From positions 3,162,001 to 3,226,000 of the forward strand of contig NW_006917093.1 in the NCBI RefSeq assembly GCF_000516985.1: 64,000 nt of DNA, written 5' to 3'. Source of the DNA: Pestalotiopsis fici W106-1 (Eukaryota; Ascomycota; Sordariomycetes; Amphisphaeriales; Sporocadaceae). Shown here one piece after another: positions 25,812 to 36,147 of this stretch. Made by a program: the position numbers and the translations under genes. The first letter of the stretch is position 1, and each line of letters opens with the position of its first letter. Below the pieces are notes generated by a model that made no database searches, was not told the origin of the DNA, and was given only the letters and a program-made list of their open reading frames with translations.

Positions 25812-26720
25812 CTATGCAGCGTAATACTTTCGCCAATTGTGCTCCTCTTTGAAACCTAGATACTCCTTTATTTTCCGGTTGCTCATGGGCGCCTCTTTTG
25901 GGCCGAGATCCCTGGTAAAGGGTGTGTTTGGACAGATTTTCTGAAGAAATTCCGTCGTGGAAGGGCAGTCGTGTGTGATCTCATCGTTTGTGGCGTTGAA
26001 GATCTGGAATCCCAGCCCATCCTTGGTGATTGACAGCTGAATCATGGACGCGAGGTCACGAGCGTCAATGTAAGACCAGCCGTGGACTTTCCAGTCGGCA
26101 GGACTGGAGACGTAGCTGCGGAATTCGGTTGCATACTCGTCCGGTGCTATGACGGCCCCGATCCTCAGGGCGTACACGTCGATTCCATACTTTAGTGCGA
26201 ACCCTCTGCCGAGATTCTCACTCGTTAGCTTGGACATTGAATATACGTCGGTCGGTACCACGTTCAGAGTCTCGTCGATTGGGAAAGAGGGAAAGTCCAC
26301 ATCGCCCTGCCCAAAGGTCACTCCATAGACGCACACCGAGCTGGCGAGAACAATCTTCCTGACTCCCAGCTTGGATGCTGCCTCTAGGACATTGAACGTC
26401 GATAACACATTGGTTCTCCAGGTCTCGCTGTCGGGAGCGAGCATGTTCCGAGCATAACCCGCTAGATGGACGACGGCATCCGGAGGCTGGAGCAATGGCT
26501 CGCGGAACGGTTGCGTGAGTTTAAAGGGCGACGAAATGGCGCTGAATACCTGCCCGGCGTCCGACAAGTCGACCTTGATGGTGTGGACATGTTGACTGAG
26601 AGCCGGAGGAAGCTCTTGGAGGTCGAGGTTCAGCACCTCGAAGCCTTTCTCTACCAGTGACTGGATCGCAAAGCGACCGACTTTCCCCGAGCCACCCGTC
26701 ACGACAATTCGACCGCCCAT
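25812..26720 (-). CDS. NAD-dependent epimerase/dehydratase (extended SDR)
   Basis: Predicted 302-residue cytosolic oxidoreductase, single exon. The start at MGGRIVVTGG (26720) is chosen over an upstream in-frame ATG because the Rossmann glycine motif TGGSGKVG then sits at the very N-terminus, as in the family. Further SDR features are DAVVHLAGYA, VLASSVCVYG (catalytic Ser) and the YSMSK catalytic Tyr-Lys pair, followed by RIGAVIAPDE and a YIDARDLA segment. These fit sugar-nucleotide epimerases and uronate-dehydrogenase-like SDRs; the substrate is not determinable. The gene has the same orientation as the MFS and DHAD genes and carries the shared 14-bp promoter motif 480 bp upstream. Confidence 0.9.
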   Translation of the reverse strand: MGGRIVVTGGSGKVGRFAIQSLVEKGFEVLNLDLQELPPALSQHVHTIKVDLSDAGQVFSAISSPFKLTQPFREPLLQPPDAVVHLAGYARNMLAPDSETWRTNVLSTFNVLEAASKLGVRKIVLASSVCVYGVTFGQGDVDFPSFPIDETLNVVPTDVYSMSKLTSENLGRGFALKYGIDVYALRIGAVIAPDEYATEFRSYVSSPADWKVHGWSYIDARDLASMIQLSITKDGLGFQIFNATNDEITHDCPSTTEFLQKICPNTPFTRDLGPKEAPMSNRKIKEYLGFKEEHNWRKYYAA

Positions 26721-27563
26721 TATGTTGAGAACAAGGGATCTAAATCTAGCGATCGGAGGTTGTGAGTTGTACTGTGCAAGCACGGTTGTTGTATAGGGTG
26801 GGCTATCTAGTGCAATAGGCGGCGCCGTTTAGGGTATGCACAAAAATATCGTCTTTTATTTATCGCCAACCATGGCTTTGTATCAGATCATAAAAAGAAG
26901 AAGAAAAAACTAGGGGAAAAGATCATTGCCCAACTAACAGAAACAAATCGTTTACATTCACTCTTTTTTTTTTTCTTTTTTTTTCTTTTTTTTTTGCAGA
27001 TCAAACCCCCAAGACTTGATCGTTTGAGAGCTACAATTCATATTGCGTGTGTGCGTCTCCCAACCCCGCCCGGTTCCCCACGAATATATACTGTCAGTCC
27101 ACCCCCACGCCGACTATCGACCAACCCGAGGAAACTAGGGGTATAAAATTCTGGATACTGACAAAATAGTGGACACAAAACACGGGTCACGGCACTACAA
27201 AATACGCGTAAATATGTGCGCTACTGCAAGCTTGTTCGCGGGGTTGACTGAGCCCCAGCCTGAATCCCCTAGCCTGTCGCGACAGCACATCTCGCGCTCT
27301 GGAGGATCCCTTGGCGCCGTCTGGGCTCCGCCAAGTACGGAACTGTAGATGAGTTGTCCAGGTAGTCGAGATGTGGACAGGCTCTTGCCTTGATGTAAGC
27401 ACAAAATGAAATGATTTCACTGAGCAGTACAGCCATGGCAGGGCAAGCCACAATTCCAATGTCTAAATCAATCTAGTAAGAGTCTATTGCTGTAATCTAG
27501 CTGTAATATCGGTGATTGCCGCGAGGCACAAGCATCGGGCCTTCAATCTTATCCTTATAGCCT
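26721..27563. other. Promoter region of the epimerase gene / 3' side of the DHAD gene
   Basis: About 840 bp. A strong pyrimidine tract (26961-26996, nearly all T) is present. The shared 14-bp motif is at 27200-27213. Short open frames on the minus strand (27187-27459) overlap each other and look spurious. Confidence 0.5.
27200..27213 (-). promoter_or_regulatory. Shared promoter motif, copy 2
   Basis: AAATACGCGTAAAT (plus strand), 480 bp before the epimerase start codon and in the same orientation as the other two copies. Confidence 0.6.
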
Positions 27564-29641
27564 CTAGAACAGGTCCGTCAGTGCGCCTTCAGAGGCATTT
27601 CCCACCAACCGCGCGTATTTGCCCAGTGTTCCCCGAGTGACATATGGCTTCGGCGGTTTCCACGACTTTAGCCGTTCTTGGATCTCTTCATCTCCCACAA
27701 AGGGCATGGAGATTTCGTGTTTCTCCGCGTCAATGACAATAACATCCCCGTCTCGCACGACCGCTATAGGACCGCCCACAGCCGCCTCTGGCACAATGTG
27801 GCCGACAATCAGGCCGTGACTGGCGCCAGAGTACCTGCCGTCGGTGATGAGAGCAACGTTGGTAAAGCCGCCGCCCATGAGCGCCGCCGAGGCCTTGAGC
27901 TGCTCCGGCATCCCCGGACCGCCCTTGGGCCCTTCATAGCGAACGACGAGGACCAGCTTCTCATCGCGGCTCACGCTTCCTCTATCCAGAGCTTCACTGA
28001 GCTCGCTCTCCTTGTTGTACACCTTGGCCTTGCCCGTAAAAGAGAGTCCTTGCTTTCCAGTAATCTTGGCCACGGCACCGCCAGGTGCCAAGTTCCCGTA
28101 CAGGATCTCAATGTGCCCGGTAGGTTTGATGGGATTGTCCAGCGACCGAATGATCTTTTGACCCGGAGGTAGAGAAGGCCAGCTTTCCACGTTCTGCGCC
28201 AAGGTGGCGCCCGTCACGGTCAGGCAGCTTCCGTCCATAAGCCCAGCCGCGATGAGGAGTTTCATTACAGACGGGATGCCTCCGACCTCGAACAAGTCCT
28301 CCATTGTGTGCTTACCACTTGGCGTGAGATCAGCTATGAATGGTGTTTTATTGGAGACCCTCTGAAAATCGTCCAAGGTCAAGTGGACACCGGCCGTCTT
28401 GGCCATGGCCAGAGTATGAAGAACCGTATTTGTCGAGCCGCCAACGGCCATGGTAATCACCAGCGCATTCTCAAAGGCTTTCCTCGTGAGCAGATCTCGC
28501 GGTCGAATGTTTTTCTCTAGGCATGTGCGGATAACCTCGCCAATCTTGCCACATTCCCGGTACTTGCTCGGAGACGATGCAGGATAGCTCGAGGAACCTG
28601 GCAGCGACAGGCCGAGAGCTTCAATGACGGTGGCCAAGCTGTTGGCCGTGTACATGCCGCCGCAAGCGCCGGGACCGGGCACGGCATTGCGTTCAATGTC
28701 GCTCAGTATTTCTTCGGGCGTGGGCTCTCCCTCTGCCGCCCATTCCTTCAGCTTGTTGAACAGATAGGCGCCCCTGGCTTCATAGGGGGTGTTGATATTG
28801 ATCGGCTTCTGCATGAGGCCGCTGTAACCGCCTCGCTGAGTGCCTCCGTACACTACCACCGATGGTCGGTTGTGTCGCGCAATTCCCATGACGCAGCCTG
28901 GCATGTTCTTGTCGCAGCCAGGGATGGCAATACAGGCATCATGGGCTTGAGCACAGGTGATGGTCTCAATACTGTCTGCGATCAGCTCGCGTGACTGGAG
29001 CGAGAATCTCATGCCTGCACATTGACGCATTAGCCCCGGGAAAGTCGTCTACGATGGAGCTGCCTTGCCTTCGTTGCCCTGCGTGATGCCATCCGACACG
29101 CCTATCGTACTGTACCTCCAGGCGATGAAGTTTTGTTTCTGCACCGATGCCTTGATTTCTGTCGCTAGGTCCAAGACTTTTAAATGAAACATGTCAGCTG
29201 TATTGGACACATTGCTATTTGGACAAAAATGAAGCACTTGTCATCATGTAGAACGGGACACCTTACGATGCGTGCTGTGTGAATAGTCAGCTCAATTCAT
29301 CTGTCTTCTCTTTCTCGAGCAACATACTTGCACGGATTTCCTTCCCACCAGACGGCGGCTATGCCGACCTGGGGGCTCTCTTGCATAGTAGCCTCATCCG
29401 GGATGCCGGCAGCGTATAACATTGCCTAGACAGGTCATGAGTGCAAGTATCCACGAGGCACAGAGCTTGGGAGTCCAACCTTGGCTCCTGGGAAGTCATG
29501 GCCTCTGGTCAAGAAAGCAGAGTGTCTGTTCAGAACGGGCTTCCCATCGCGTTCAGCCTCGGTTGGAAGAGAGGGGAAGTGCACATATTCATTCGGGCGT
29601 TGTTCCTGGGTATCGTCCATGTTTCGAACCTCTGACGCCAT
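27564..29641 (-). CDS. Dihydroxy-acid dehydratase (IlvD/Edd family), possible non-mitochondrial paralogue
   Basis: Predicted 608-residue Fe-S dehydratase that converts 2,3-dihydroxy acids to 2-keto acids in valine, isoleucine and leucine synthesis. Exons on the minus strand: 29641-29480, 29425-29328, 29274-29267 (only 8 nt), 29176-29069 and 29014-27564; the intron after exon 4 is GC-AG. Joined, they give EGNPCNTHLLDL, NTxGVSDGI-like STIGVSDGI and [17 protein letters not shown] without a gap. Cluster cysteines are in GNPC (about residue 86), PGCDKNMPG and [17 protein letters not shown] favours DHAD over sugar-acid dehydratases. The N-terminus ([19 protein letters not shown]) is acidic and not mitochondrial-like, unlike housekeeping Ilv3. 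Together with the shared promoter motif and MFS neighbour, this suggests a specialised paralogue; that is inference. Confidence 0.92.
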
Positions 29642-30803
29642 TGCTGGAGAACTTTCTTTGGGTTGTCAGCGGTCTTCGATGCCTTCTACCGTAGCAGAGG
29701 AAATTTGGGGAAACAATAGAGAGTATCCAGGACGCAGCTAACTCGTTACACCCACAAACCCAAGGAGCATCACAGCCGGGCAGACGGCAATCCCCCGCGG
29801 TTACATGCAAGAAGAGCACTGTGGAACCGACATGCACTAGACTCACCAACACCCACTTCAATCGGAGCTTTGGACGTTTCCTAAACTCAAATACGCGTAA
29901 ATCTGTAGGCTGTGTGGGGGTCCCACATTAAACACATGTATAGTAATACTATGCTATACCTTGTCTGGGATCAGACGTGTTAGTTTTGTACAAGCCCCAG
30001 TTTTCGAGTCTGTATTTCCAGGAGGCCGCTGTCCGTCCAATTTATTCTACCGAGGTGGAGTTCTTCAGATTGCTTCAAAGCAAGATGCACATCGTCGATA
30101 AATCGACCTGCCGTATAGTAATTACATGATTAGACCTTTATTCTAGTGTTTGTGAACAGAGTACGTTGGACTAGGGAAGGTGGAAGCATAATCCCAGTGG
30201 TCGCATTTAAGAACTTTAGCAATTCTCACAAGGTCGCCCTCGAAAACTGCTCGATTCGCCCCGTTCAAATTGGTCGTTGACGTAGGGCTGATGACAATAA
30301 ATGAGAAGATCAAGACGATCCACAGAGATTAGATTAAGATAAAAATCAATCCTCGTTCAGGCGTGGCGAAGCGTGAACGGGGGCCTCTGCTCTTAGAACA
30401 CGAACTGTGAATCCCCTGGAACAGCAGGCAGCATCAATAAGGAGCAGGCACACAGCCGCATTCGGCAGAACTACAATGTTCTTAGATTCGATGGTTCTGT
30501 TCCTGGGACTCCACATATTATAATGTTGGACTACGAAAAGGTCTTTATAGTCTCTCATGCTGCGTTGGGTAAATTACTGCTCTCGCACGCTTGGCCACCA
30601 CCACTTTGCGCATACAGACAATTCTTCGGTAAATGATCATTATCATTTCGGAATGTACCAATCATCACCTACATAAATTATGACTCACTGACTCCTCATA
30701 TCACTTACGGCGAGCCTCCTGAGTGGCTAAAGATTCTTCTCTGCTATAAAGCAGATCTGAACCGCGATCGCCACTACATATTCCCACTTGAGCAGCGCCA
30801 ACC
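29642..30803. other. Promoter region of the DHAD gene and upstream of the 132-residue ORF
   Basis: About 1.16 kb. The shared 14-bp motif is at 29889-29902. The right end carries a TATAAA-like box at 30745-30750 about 55 bp before the next start codon. Short minus-strand frames (30346-30558) have no recognisable features. Confidence 0.5.
29889..29902 (-). promoter_or_regulatory. Shared promoter motif, copy 3
   Basis: AAATACGCGTAAAT (plus strand), 248 bp before the DHAD start codon. Copies 1 and 3 also share the preceding C. Confidence 0.6.
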
Positions 30804-31202
30804 ATGCCTCAGTCGCCCGTCCAAATCTCTAGAACATACTCCCAGAACTCAAACCCGACACAAGCGAACGATGGGGAAGTCTATATAATTTCGATCGAGG
30901 AGCCACCAAAGTGCTATTCGCCCCATATAGCGGTGCTTGACTCGAGCTCCAACCTTTCCATCACGAGCCCGGACAATACTCTGACGAATGGTCGCAATCA
31001 AGGTGCACTCTCCATAGGATACAAGAGAGCGTCTCCTGGGGATCCAGAGGTCGGCATGACAACACCAAGAAATTTGCGAAATTTTATCAGGGTCCTCGGC
31101 CGGCGGGAAAAGTTCCTTGTGGAGCTTCTGATGGCTGTGGGAATCATTGGTTCGGCCCTAGGCATTGGTGTAGGGACAAGTAAAGTGCTCGGAGCGTTAT
31201 AA
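30804..31202 (+). CDS. Hypothetical small protein with one C-terminal membrane segment
   Basis: A 132-residue open frame of unknown family. The N-terminal 90 residues are polar and Ser/Asn/Pro-rich. A basic stretch (RNFIRVLGRREK) precedes one hydrophobic segment, FLVELLMAVGIIGSALGIGVG, near the C-terminus, so the protein looks tail-anchored. A good TATA box (GCTATAAAGC) 55 bp upstream and an adenine-rich start context (GCCAACCATGC) argue that it is real. No introns are needed. I do not recognise homologues; it could also be the first exon of a longer gene, since the downstream sequence stays fairly open. Confidence 0.5.
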   Translation: MPQSPVQISRTYSQNSNPTQANDGEVYIISIEEPPKCYSPHIAVLDSSSNLSITSPDNTLTNGRNQGALSIGYKRASPGDPEVGMTTPRNLRNFIRVLGRREKFLVELLMAVGIIGSALGIGVGTSKVLGAL

Positions 31203-32047
31203 TACTTATCCACTCCGCTACACGACGGCAGCCCAGTGGACTGGGCCGCAATGACAATACCACTGAACAAGTGGACATTGTGCTCGTTATGTTCACGAGC
31301 ATTCCCACTGCCTGTCTTCTTGTTGGACTGGTGAGAAATGTATCAGATTAGCTATACAGAATAGATACCCCGTTTACTACAATATTGACATGTTCATCAT
31401 TCGCACGCACCTAGGGCAAGTAAAAATTTGCCAAGTCGAGAGCTGCTCATCTGCTTATGGCAGTTTTAAGCGCTGGCAAGCAGGGACGAGTTTTAGCCTC
31501 CAGTCTTATTCTATAGTCGATGACAAAGCAGTCTAGGTAATTAGTGTGGCATGTGCCAGCGCTCCATTCGTGGATCAGATTACCGGCGTCGGCGCGGATC
31601 ATGCGCCGACCCAGCTGTTATAATTTTGCTTCTGTAGGGTTCTGTATCGGCGACGGAGTACGAGTATGCCGACGACGACAAGGAATTATTCGTGAAATTA
31701 AAAAAAAAAACGTTCTACTGAGAAATACCATATGGTCGAGCCTTTGAGGGAGAAGAGGCAGACGCCGATTTGAAATGTAATTTGTCAGCTTGTTTGCATT
31801 GACCACAATTCGCGGAATCTATGAAAATTGTCCTGTCTTTCAACCGACTCGGTCTACATAAACAATCAACAAAATTGCATTCAAATTACCTATTCTCTCA
31901 GACTTCAGGGCTCACAGTACTGTAAACTATCTCTTATCAAAAGTCCAGAAACACAATTGTGGTCTAGATTGGCATCGGCAACTGAGCTCACCAAGATCAC
32001 CCCGTTCCAACATTCCAAATCTGCCGTCAAGCAAGTTCCCAACCGAA
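31203..32047. other. Intergenic region upstream of the NmrA-like gene
   Basis: About 845 bp. An A10 run lies near 31700. No copy of the 14-bp motif is present, and no gene is supported. Confidence 0.45.
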
Positions 32048-33117
32048 ATGGCAAATATCAAGCAGGCGATTCTTATAACTGGAGCTACAGGAAAACAAGG
32101 AGGTGCTCTTATTGATGCTCTATTGCAAGCCGGTGCTCTATCGCATTTTGTCTTGCTTGCTGTCACGAGAGACGTATCCTCTCCCTCAGCCTCGGCGTTG
32201 AATGGCCGGGGATTGGAATTAGTCCAAGGGGACTTGAACAACGTCCCGGCCATCTTTTCTGCCGCCGAGAAAGTACTCAGACCGTCTCAAGTGGAACTTT
32301 GGGGTGTGTATAGCGTCCAGGTCTGTTGCCCTAAATTGATGATCGCTAGATCTCCCATCTAGGTATAGAGCAGTATTGACGTCTTTTATTAGAATCCAAT
32401 CGGCAAAGGGGCCTCGACCGCACTCGAAGAAGCGCAGGGCAAGGCTCTCGTCGACGGGGCTTTGGCTAACGGTGTGAAATGTTTCGTTTATTCGTCCGTC
32501 GATAGAGGAGGAGAAGCCGTCTCGTTCGAGAACAAGCCAAACGTTCCACATTTCATTAGTAAGTATCATGTGGAACACCACTTGGTCAAAGAAGCCGAGG
32601 GCAGGATGCAATGGACCATTTTGAGATCCGCTACATTCATGGATGTAAGTATAATTCAAGCTCATAGACGGCTTCGCGTCTAATATCGGCACACTAGACC
32701 ATTACTCCTGATTTCATCGGAAAGATCATGGCCACAAGCTGGAGCTCTGTCGTGAAGGACAGGCCGCTACAGATCGTGGCGGTCAGGGACATTGGGTGGT
32801 TTGCAGCCCAGTCATTTTTGCACCCAGACACGTTCGCTGGTCGAGCCATCTCCCTCGCCGGTGATGCTTTGACTTTTGATCAAGCGAACCAGATCTTCAA
32901 AAACAAAGTCGGGAAAGATCTCCCCACGACACTAGAATTTCTGAACAAAGGAATCTTGTGGGCATCGACGGAGCTCGGGTCCATGTTTCAGTGGTTCAAC
33001 GAAACTGGATGTGGTGCGGATATCAATCGTCTGAAGCAGATGCACCCAAATATGATGGATTTCGGAATGTGGCTAGAAGAAAGCCCATGGATGCAGCAGT
33101 CTAATACCAGTCTATAG
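32048..33117 (+). CDS. NmrA-like NAD(P)-binding protein
   Basis: Predicted 314-residue atypical short-chain dehydrogenase of the NmrA family, members of which sense NAD(P)(H) or act as reductases. Exons are 32048-32320, 32393-32644 and 32698-33117, all joining in phase 0. The N-terminal Rossmann motif is ITGATGKQGG. Family-typical segments follow: LVQGDLNN, WGVYSVQNP, KCFVYSSVDRGG, HFISKYHVEHHL and TILRSATFMDTITPDF. The C-terminal part (PHMMDFGMWLEE-like) also fits. It may be a regulator of, or an enzyme in, a nearby pathway; the bZIP gene 1.1 kb away is a possible partner, as NmrA binds a nitrogen GATA factor in Aspergillus, but nothing in the sequence proves such an interaction. Confidence 0.9.
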
Positions 33118-34254
33118 AAACACGACTATACAATGCTATATATAAACTCTATTTGTATCATTAGATGGTTGGTAGATTGAATTTGGAACTGCATAGCCGT
33201 GATGTCCATATTTACACTCACCCCAAACCGTGTCTTTGAAGAGACAGCGGCATATCGGAAACTAGCTCGCCGACAAGGGACAAATTATTCGAGTTCTAAA
33301 TATGGAGTGAAGCGTCTATATCTACGACCCAGTGGTATTGTGGCAGCCTTTTATAATATTGTGCATGAAAACTCTACACACAAATTGCTGGTATACAAGG
33401 TTCCCGCCCTAATAAAGCCAAAGGAGCTTTGTATCAGCCTCGGGCGCTGACTTCTCATACTTCAAGCGTTATGCACCATTCCGAATTGATTACTTTAGTT
33501 AGTTGGCTGATTATAAACCGCAATAGCCAGACTCCCGAGCTATGTGGATAGAAGCATCAGTGATAAGTCCATAAAATTCGCCCTACCATGTGCAATAAAC
33601 CATGATTAAGTAATGGTTTCATGAAACGAACTCAGAATTTGCTGAATAAACGGAAATTTCGCGGGGAAATATTCTGACGGTTTAGTCACCATAATGTGCA
33701 GCATGCCTGCTACCAGGGTAAGCACATGACATGACGAATAGTGATGCTAAAGGTTCTTTTCACCGGTGCGTCCGATTACATATAAGCACAAGAGCTCCTT
33801 CATTTCAATCGCTCATGAGTAATTGATCAGTAAAAGTTACGTTTCTTATAGCGAACCTCGAAAGTCAATGAGACAGCATTCAAGTGAATGCCTTGCTATA
33901 TTATTTAGTAGCTCGAGTCCTTATCATTCCGAATCAGTGCAACCATTTCATCAAAGCCACCTAGTTGTTGCTCCTTGGTTCAGCCCCCAGACCCATTGCA
34001 TAGTACATTGCCGCTTCAACTTCTTTGCGACGAAGGATCGGTAGAGTACCGCCACAGACACCGAGTCGACCCAAGACTTTGCTTCAATTAGCAACAGCAC
34101 GTCTGGAAAGGGTGAGACTGAGGACAGACACTTACTCTCTAGAAAATAGTTCACGTCAAATACTCTTGCCTGGCTTGATTGGTCTTCAAGGGATTCTTCG
34201 ACAGATGCAAAATCTAGACGTAAGTTGGGAGAGTTGCTCGTGGAGTCCTGTTGC
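33118..34254. other. Convergent intergenic region
   Basis: About 1.1 kb between the NmrA-like gene and the bZIP gene, AT-rich. A frame at 33199-33450 (83 residues) has no features supporting a gene. Nothing else seen. Confidence 0.45.
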
Positions 34255-35565
34255 TCATATAAGGTTAGAGCCTCCGGTCTGGTCTCCCTGCAAGATTTCT
34301 TTTACTTGGACTTTGCTCACAGTGGTGTCTTGACCTTGTGGGATGCTGGAAGAAAGTTGGATCGACACAGAGTCCGTCTCGATTGGGATATTACTCTTCA
34401 ACAATAAGTAGTGTACATCCAGGGGCTCAAGCCATTCATTCTTTGTCGAGGTGGCCATGGTAGGAGGTGCAGGCAGCAGCGGACTGTAGATGCTCGCAGT
34501 CTGCTCCGGCCGAGAGATGACCCAATCCGTTCCAGCAACAGCTTCATTACCTCGCAATATGGTTTCAATTTGCATAATCAGACTGGTGCGGCTAGTCTTG
34601 GCTAACGTTTTCCCAAATGTTCTCATTACTTGGCGCATGTCGCTCTTTGGGTTTCTTAGTAGATGGTATCCACGCTCCAGACACACCAGATGGACTCGAT
34701 GGGCGAATGACGTGGGCCGGCGCGGAATTGGATCAACAAGACTGGAGAGGACTGTGAATGGACTACTAGCTGTAAGTAAACTTGAAATGGACATTTCCGC
34801 ACGGTGTCGTTCCGGGGTTGATTGGTCCAAGTTGTGTTGGGATGTAGGTAGCGATTGAGGCCATGGCTCCGAGTATCGTGGGATCATCCAATCGCATCTT
34901 TGAAGCGTCGAGTCCCACTCATTCTGAAAGTTTGAAATATCCACGTCGGATTCTTCGTGCGCTTGCGATGAGGCCATTGTACGAAGTGATATGCAGTCTC
35001 CCACGAGGGCATTGAATGCGACCGCAGCCGCAGGCCGCATCTCAAACACTCGCAGCAGCGCAAGTTCCTTTGATATATCCGAAAGGGAGTTGATGAGCCT
35101 GCCAGACAATTTTCCCATCTCGTTCACTTGCTGTTGCAGCTTCTCCATGGCCGAAGTTTGCCTTTTGCGATAGGCGCGCTGTGCTAGGCGGATCTGCGCA
35201 CGTCGCCGCTATTTGCCTCCATCAGCCTCTGCGCATGATACAGGGATTTCAATAGGTACCGTTCTATCATCATTTTCTCGAGGGCTTAATCGAGGCCGCC
35301 CGCGCTTCTTTGGCTTCGAGCCGGCAACCGAGTGCGCGTCGGTTGTGGCTGGGTGCTCGGAGCGATCCGTTACTGGATCTTCCATTTCCCCATCACCCCA
35401 GCCCGTGACTGATGCACCAATGTCATTTACTTCAGCATCAATATCCAGTATATCAGGCCAGGTTGTTGCGGACAATCTAGTAACATCGAATGTATCGAAT
35501 GAAATCGGGGATGGCGGCCGACATGCCGATGGCCATGCCGCCGATAACATGTCAATTGCAGACAT
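34255..35565 (-). CDS. bZIP transcription factor
   Basis: Predicted 419-residue nuclear regulator. Exons on the minus strand: 35565-35260 and 35208-34255. The 51-nt intron keeps the frame and removes an in-frame TAG; unspliced transcript would end at residue 118 just before the DNA-binding region. Exon 1 ends in a basic AT-hook-like KPKKRGRPRL. Exon 2 starts with the bZIP basic region RRRAQIRLAQRAYRKRQ, close to the Yap-like AQRAxRxR core, followed by a short helix (MEKLQQQVNEMGKLSGRL) with a weak heptad. The remainder resembles fungal bZIP factors with a C-terminal ligand- or repression-type domain, not named with confidence. It may regulate neighbouring metabolic genes. Confidence 0.85.
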
Positions 35566-36147
35566 GGTGCACTAAATTCGTTAATGTCCGACTTATCACT
35601 CTTTACCAAGGTGACATGTTTGATCACTGATCGTGGGGTATTCTCTGATTATGAATTCAACCAGGAGTGTTGGATGCCGAGAGCGCAGAATCAATGTTCA
35701 CTAATCATTAAATATATGGGGCGCCGCCGAGTCGCGAGCAATGACACAGAGTTGCAACCGCACAGGCGTGCAGCTGCAGCAAGAAACAATCTTAATAAGC
35801 CGTGCAGATGGTGTACAAAATTCCCAAAATAGGTAGCAAATCAGAAGGGAAGAAATAAGAAATTCAGAAAACGCCTGACGGTGCCATCGGTTGCATGCTT
35901 TGGGGGTATGATTCCATGTTTGCGTGCTGGGCCGGATGCTCATGTGGCAGCTGATGTAATGCTCAAAAGTTGATGGTGGAACAGCCGATGGTCTTTATAG
36001 GTCTAAGTAAATTTGAAGTAATATTTGAGTATGATTTAATCATCATTTTAATCATCATCCCGTGCCACATTGACAAAGTGAACCAACTAGGTAGTAAATC
36101 ATCACCATTGATATCTATAATCTATATTGGGCTCAAGTCCCTGCTTG
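35566..36147. other. Intergenic region upstream of the bZIP gene
   Basis: About 580 bp; AT-rich to the right (about 35960-36130). No supported gene. Confidence 0.45.

Noticed and set aside
26961..26996. Pyrimidine tract ending in GCAG, possible plus-strand splice acceptor
   Set aside because: No coding exon follows on the plus strand; probably promoter composition of the minus-strand epimerase gene.
33199..33450. 83-codon plus-strand frame
   Set aside because: No features, AT-rich flanks, no plausible exon partners.
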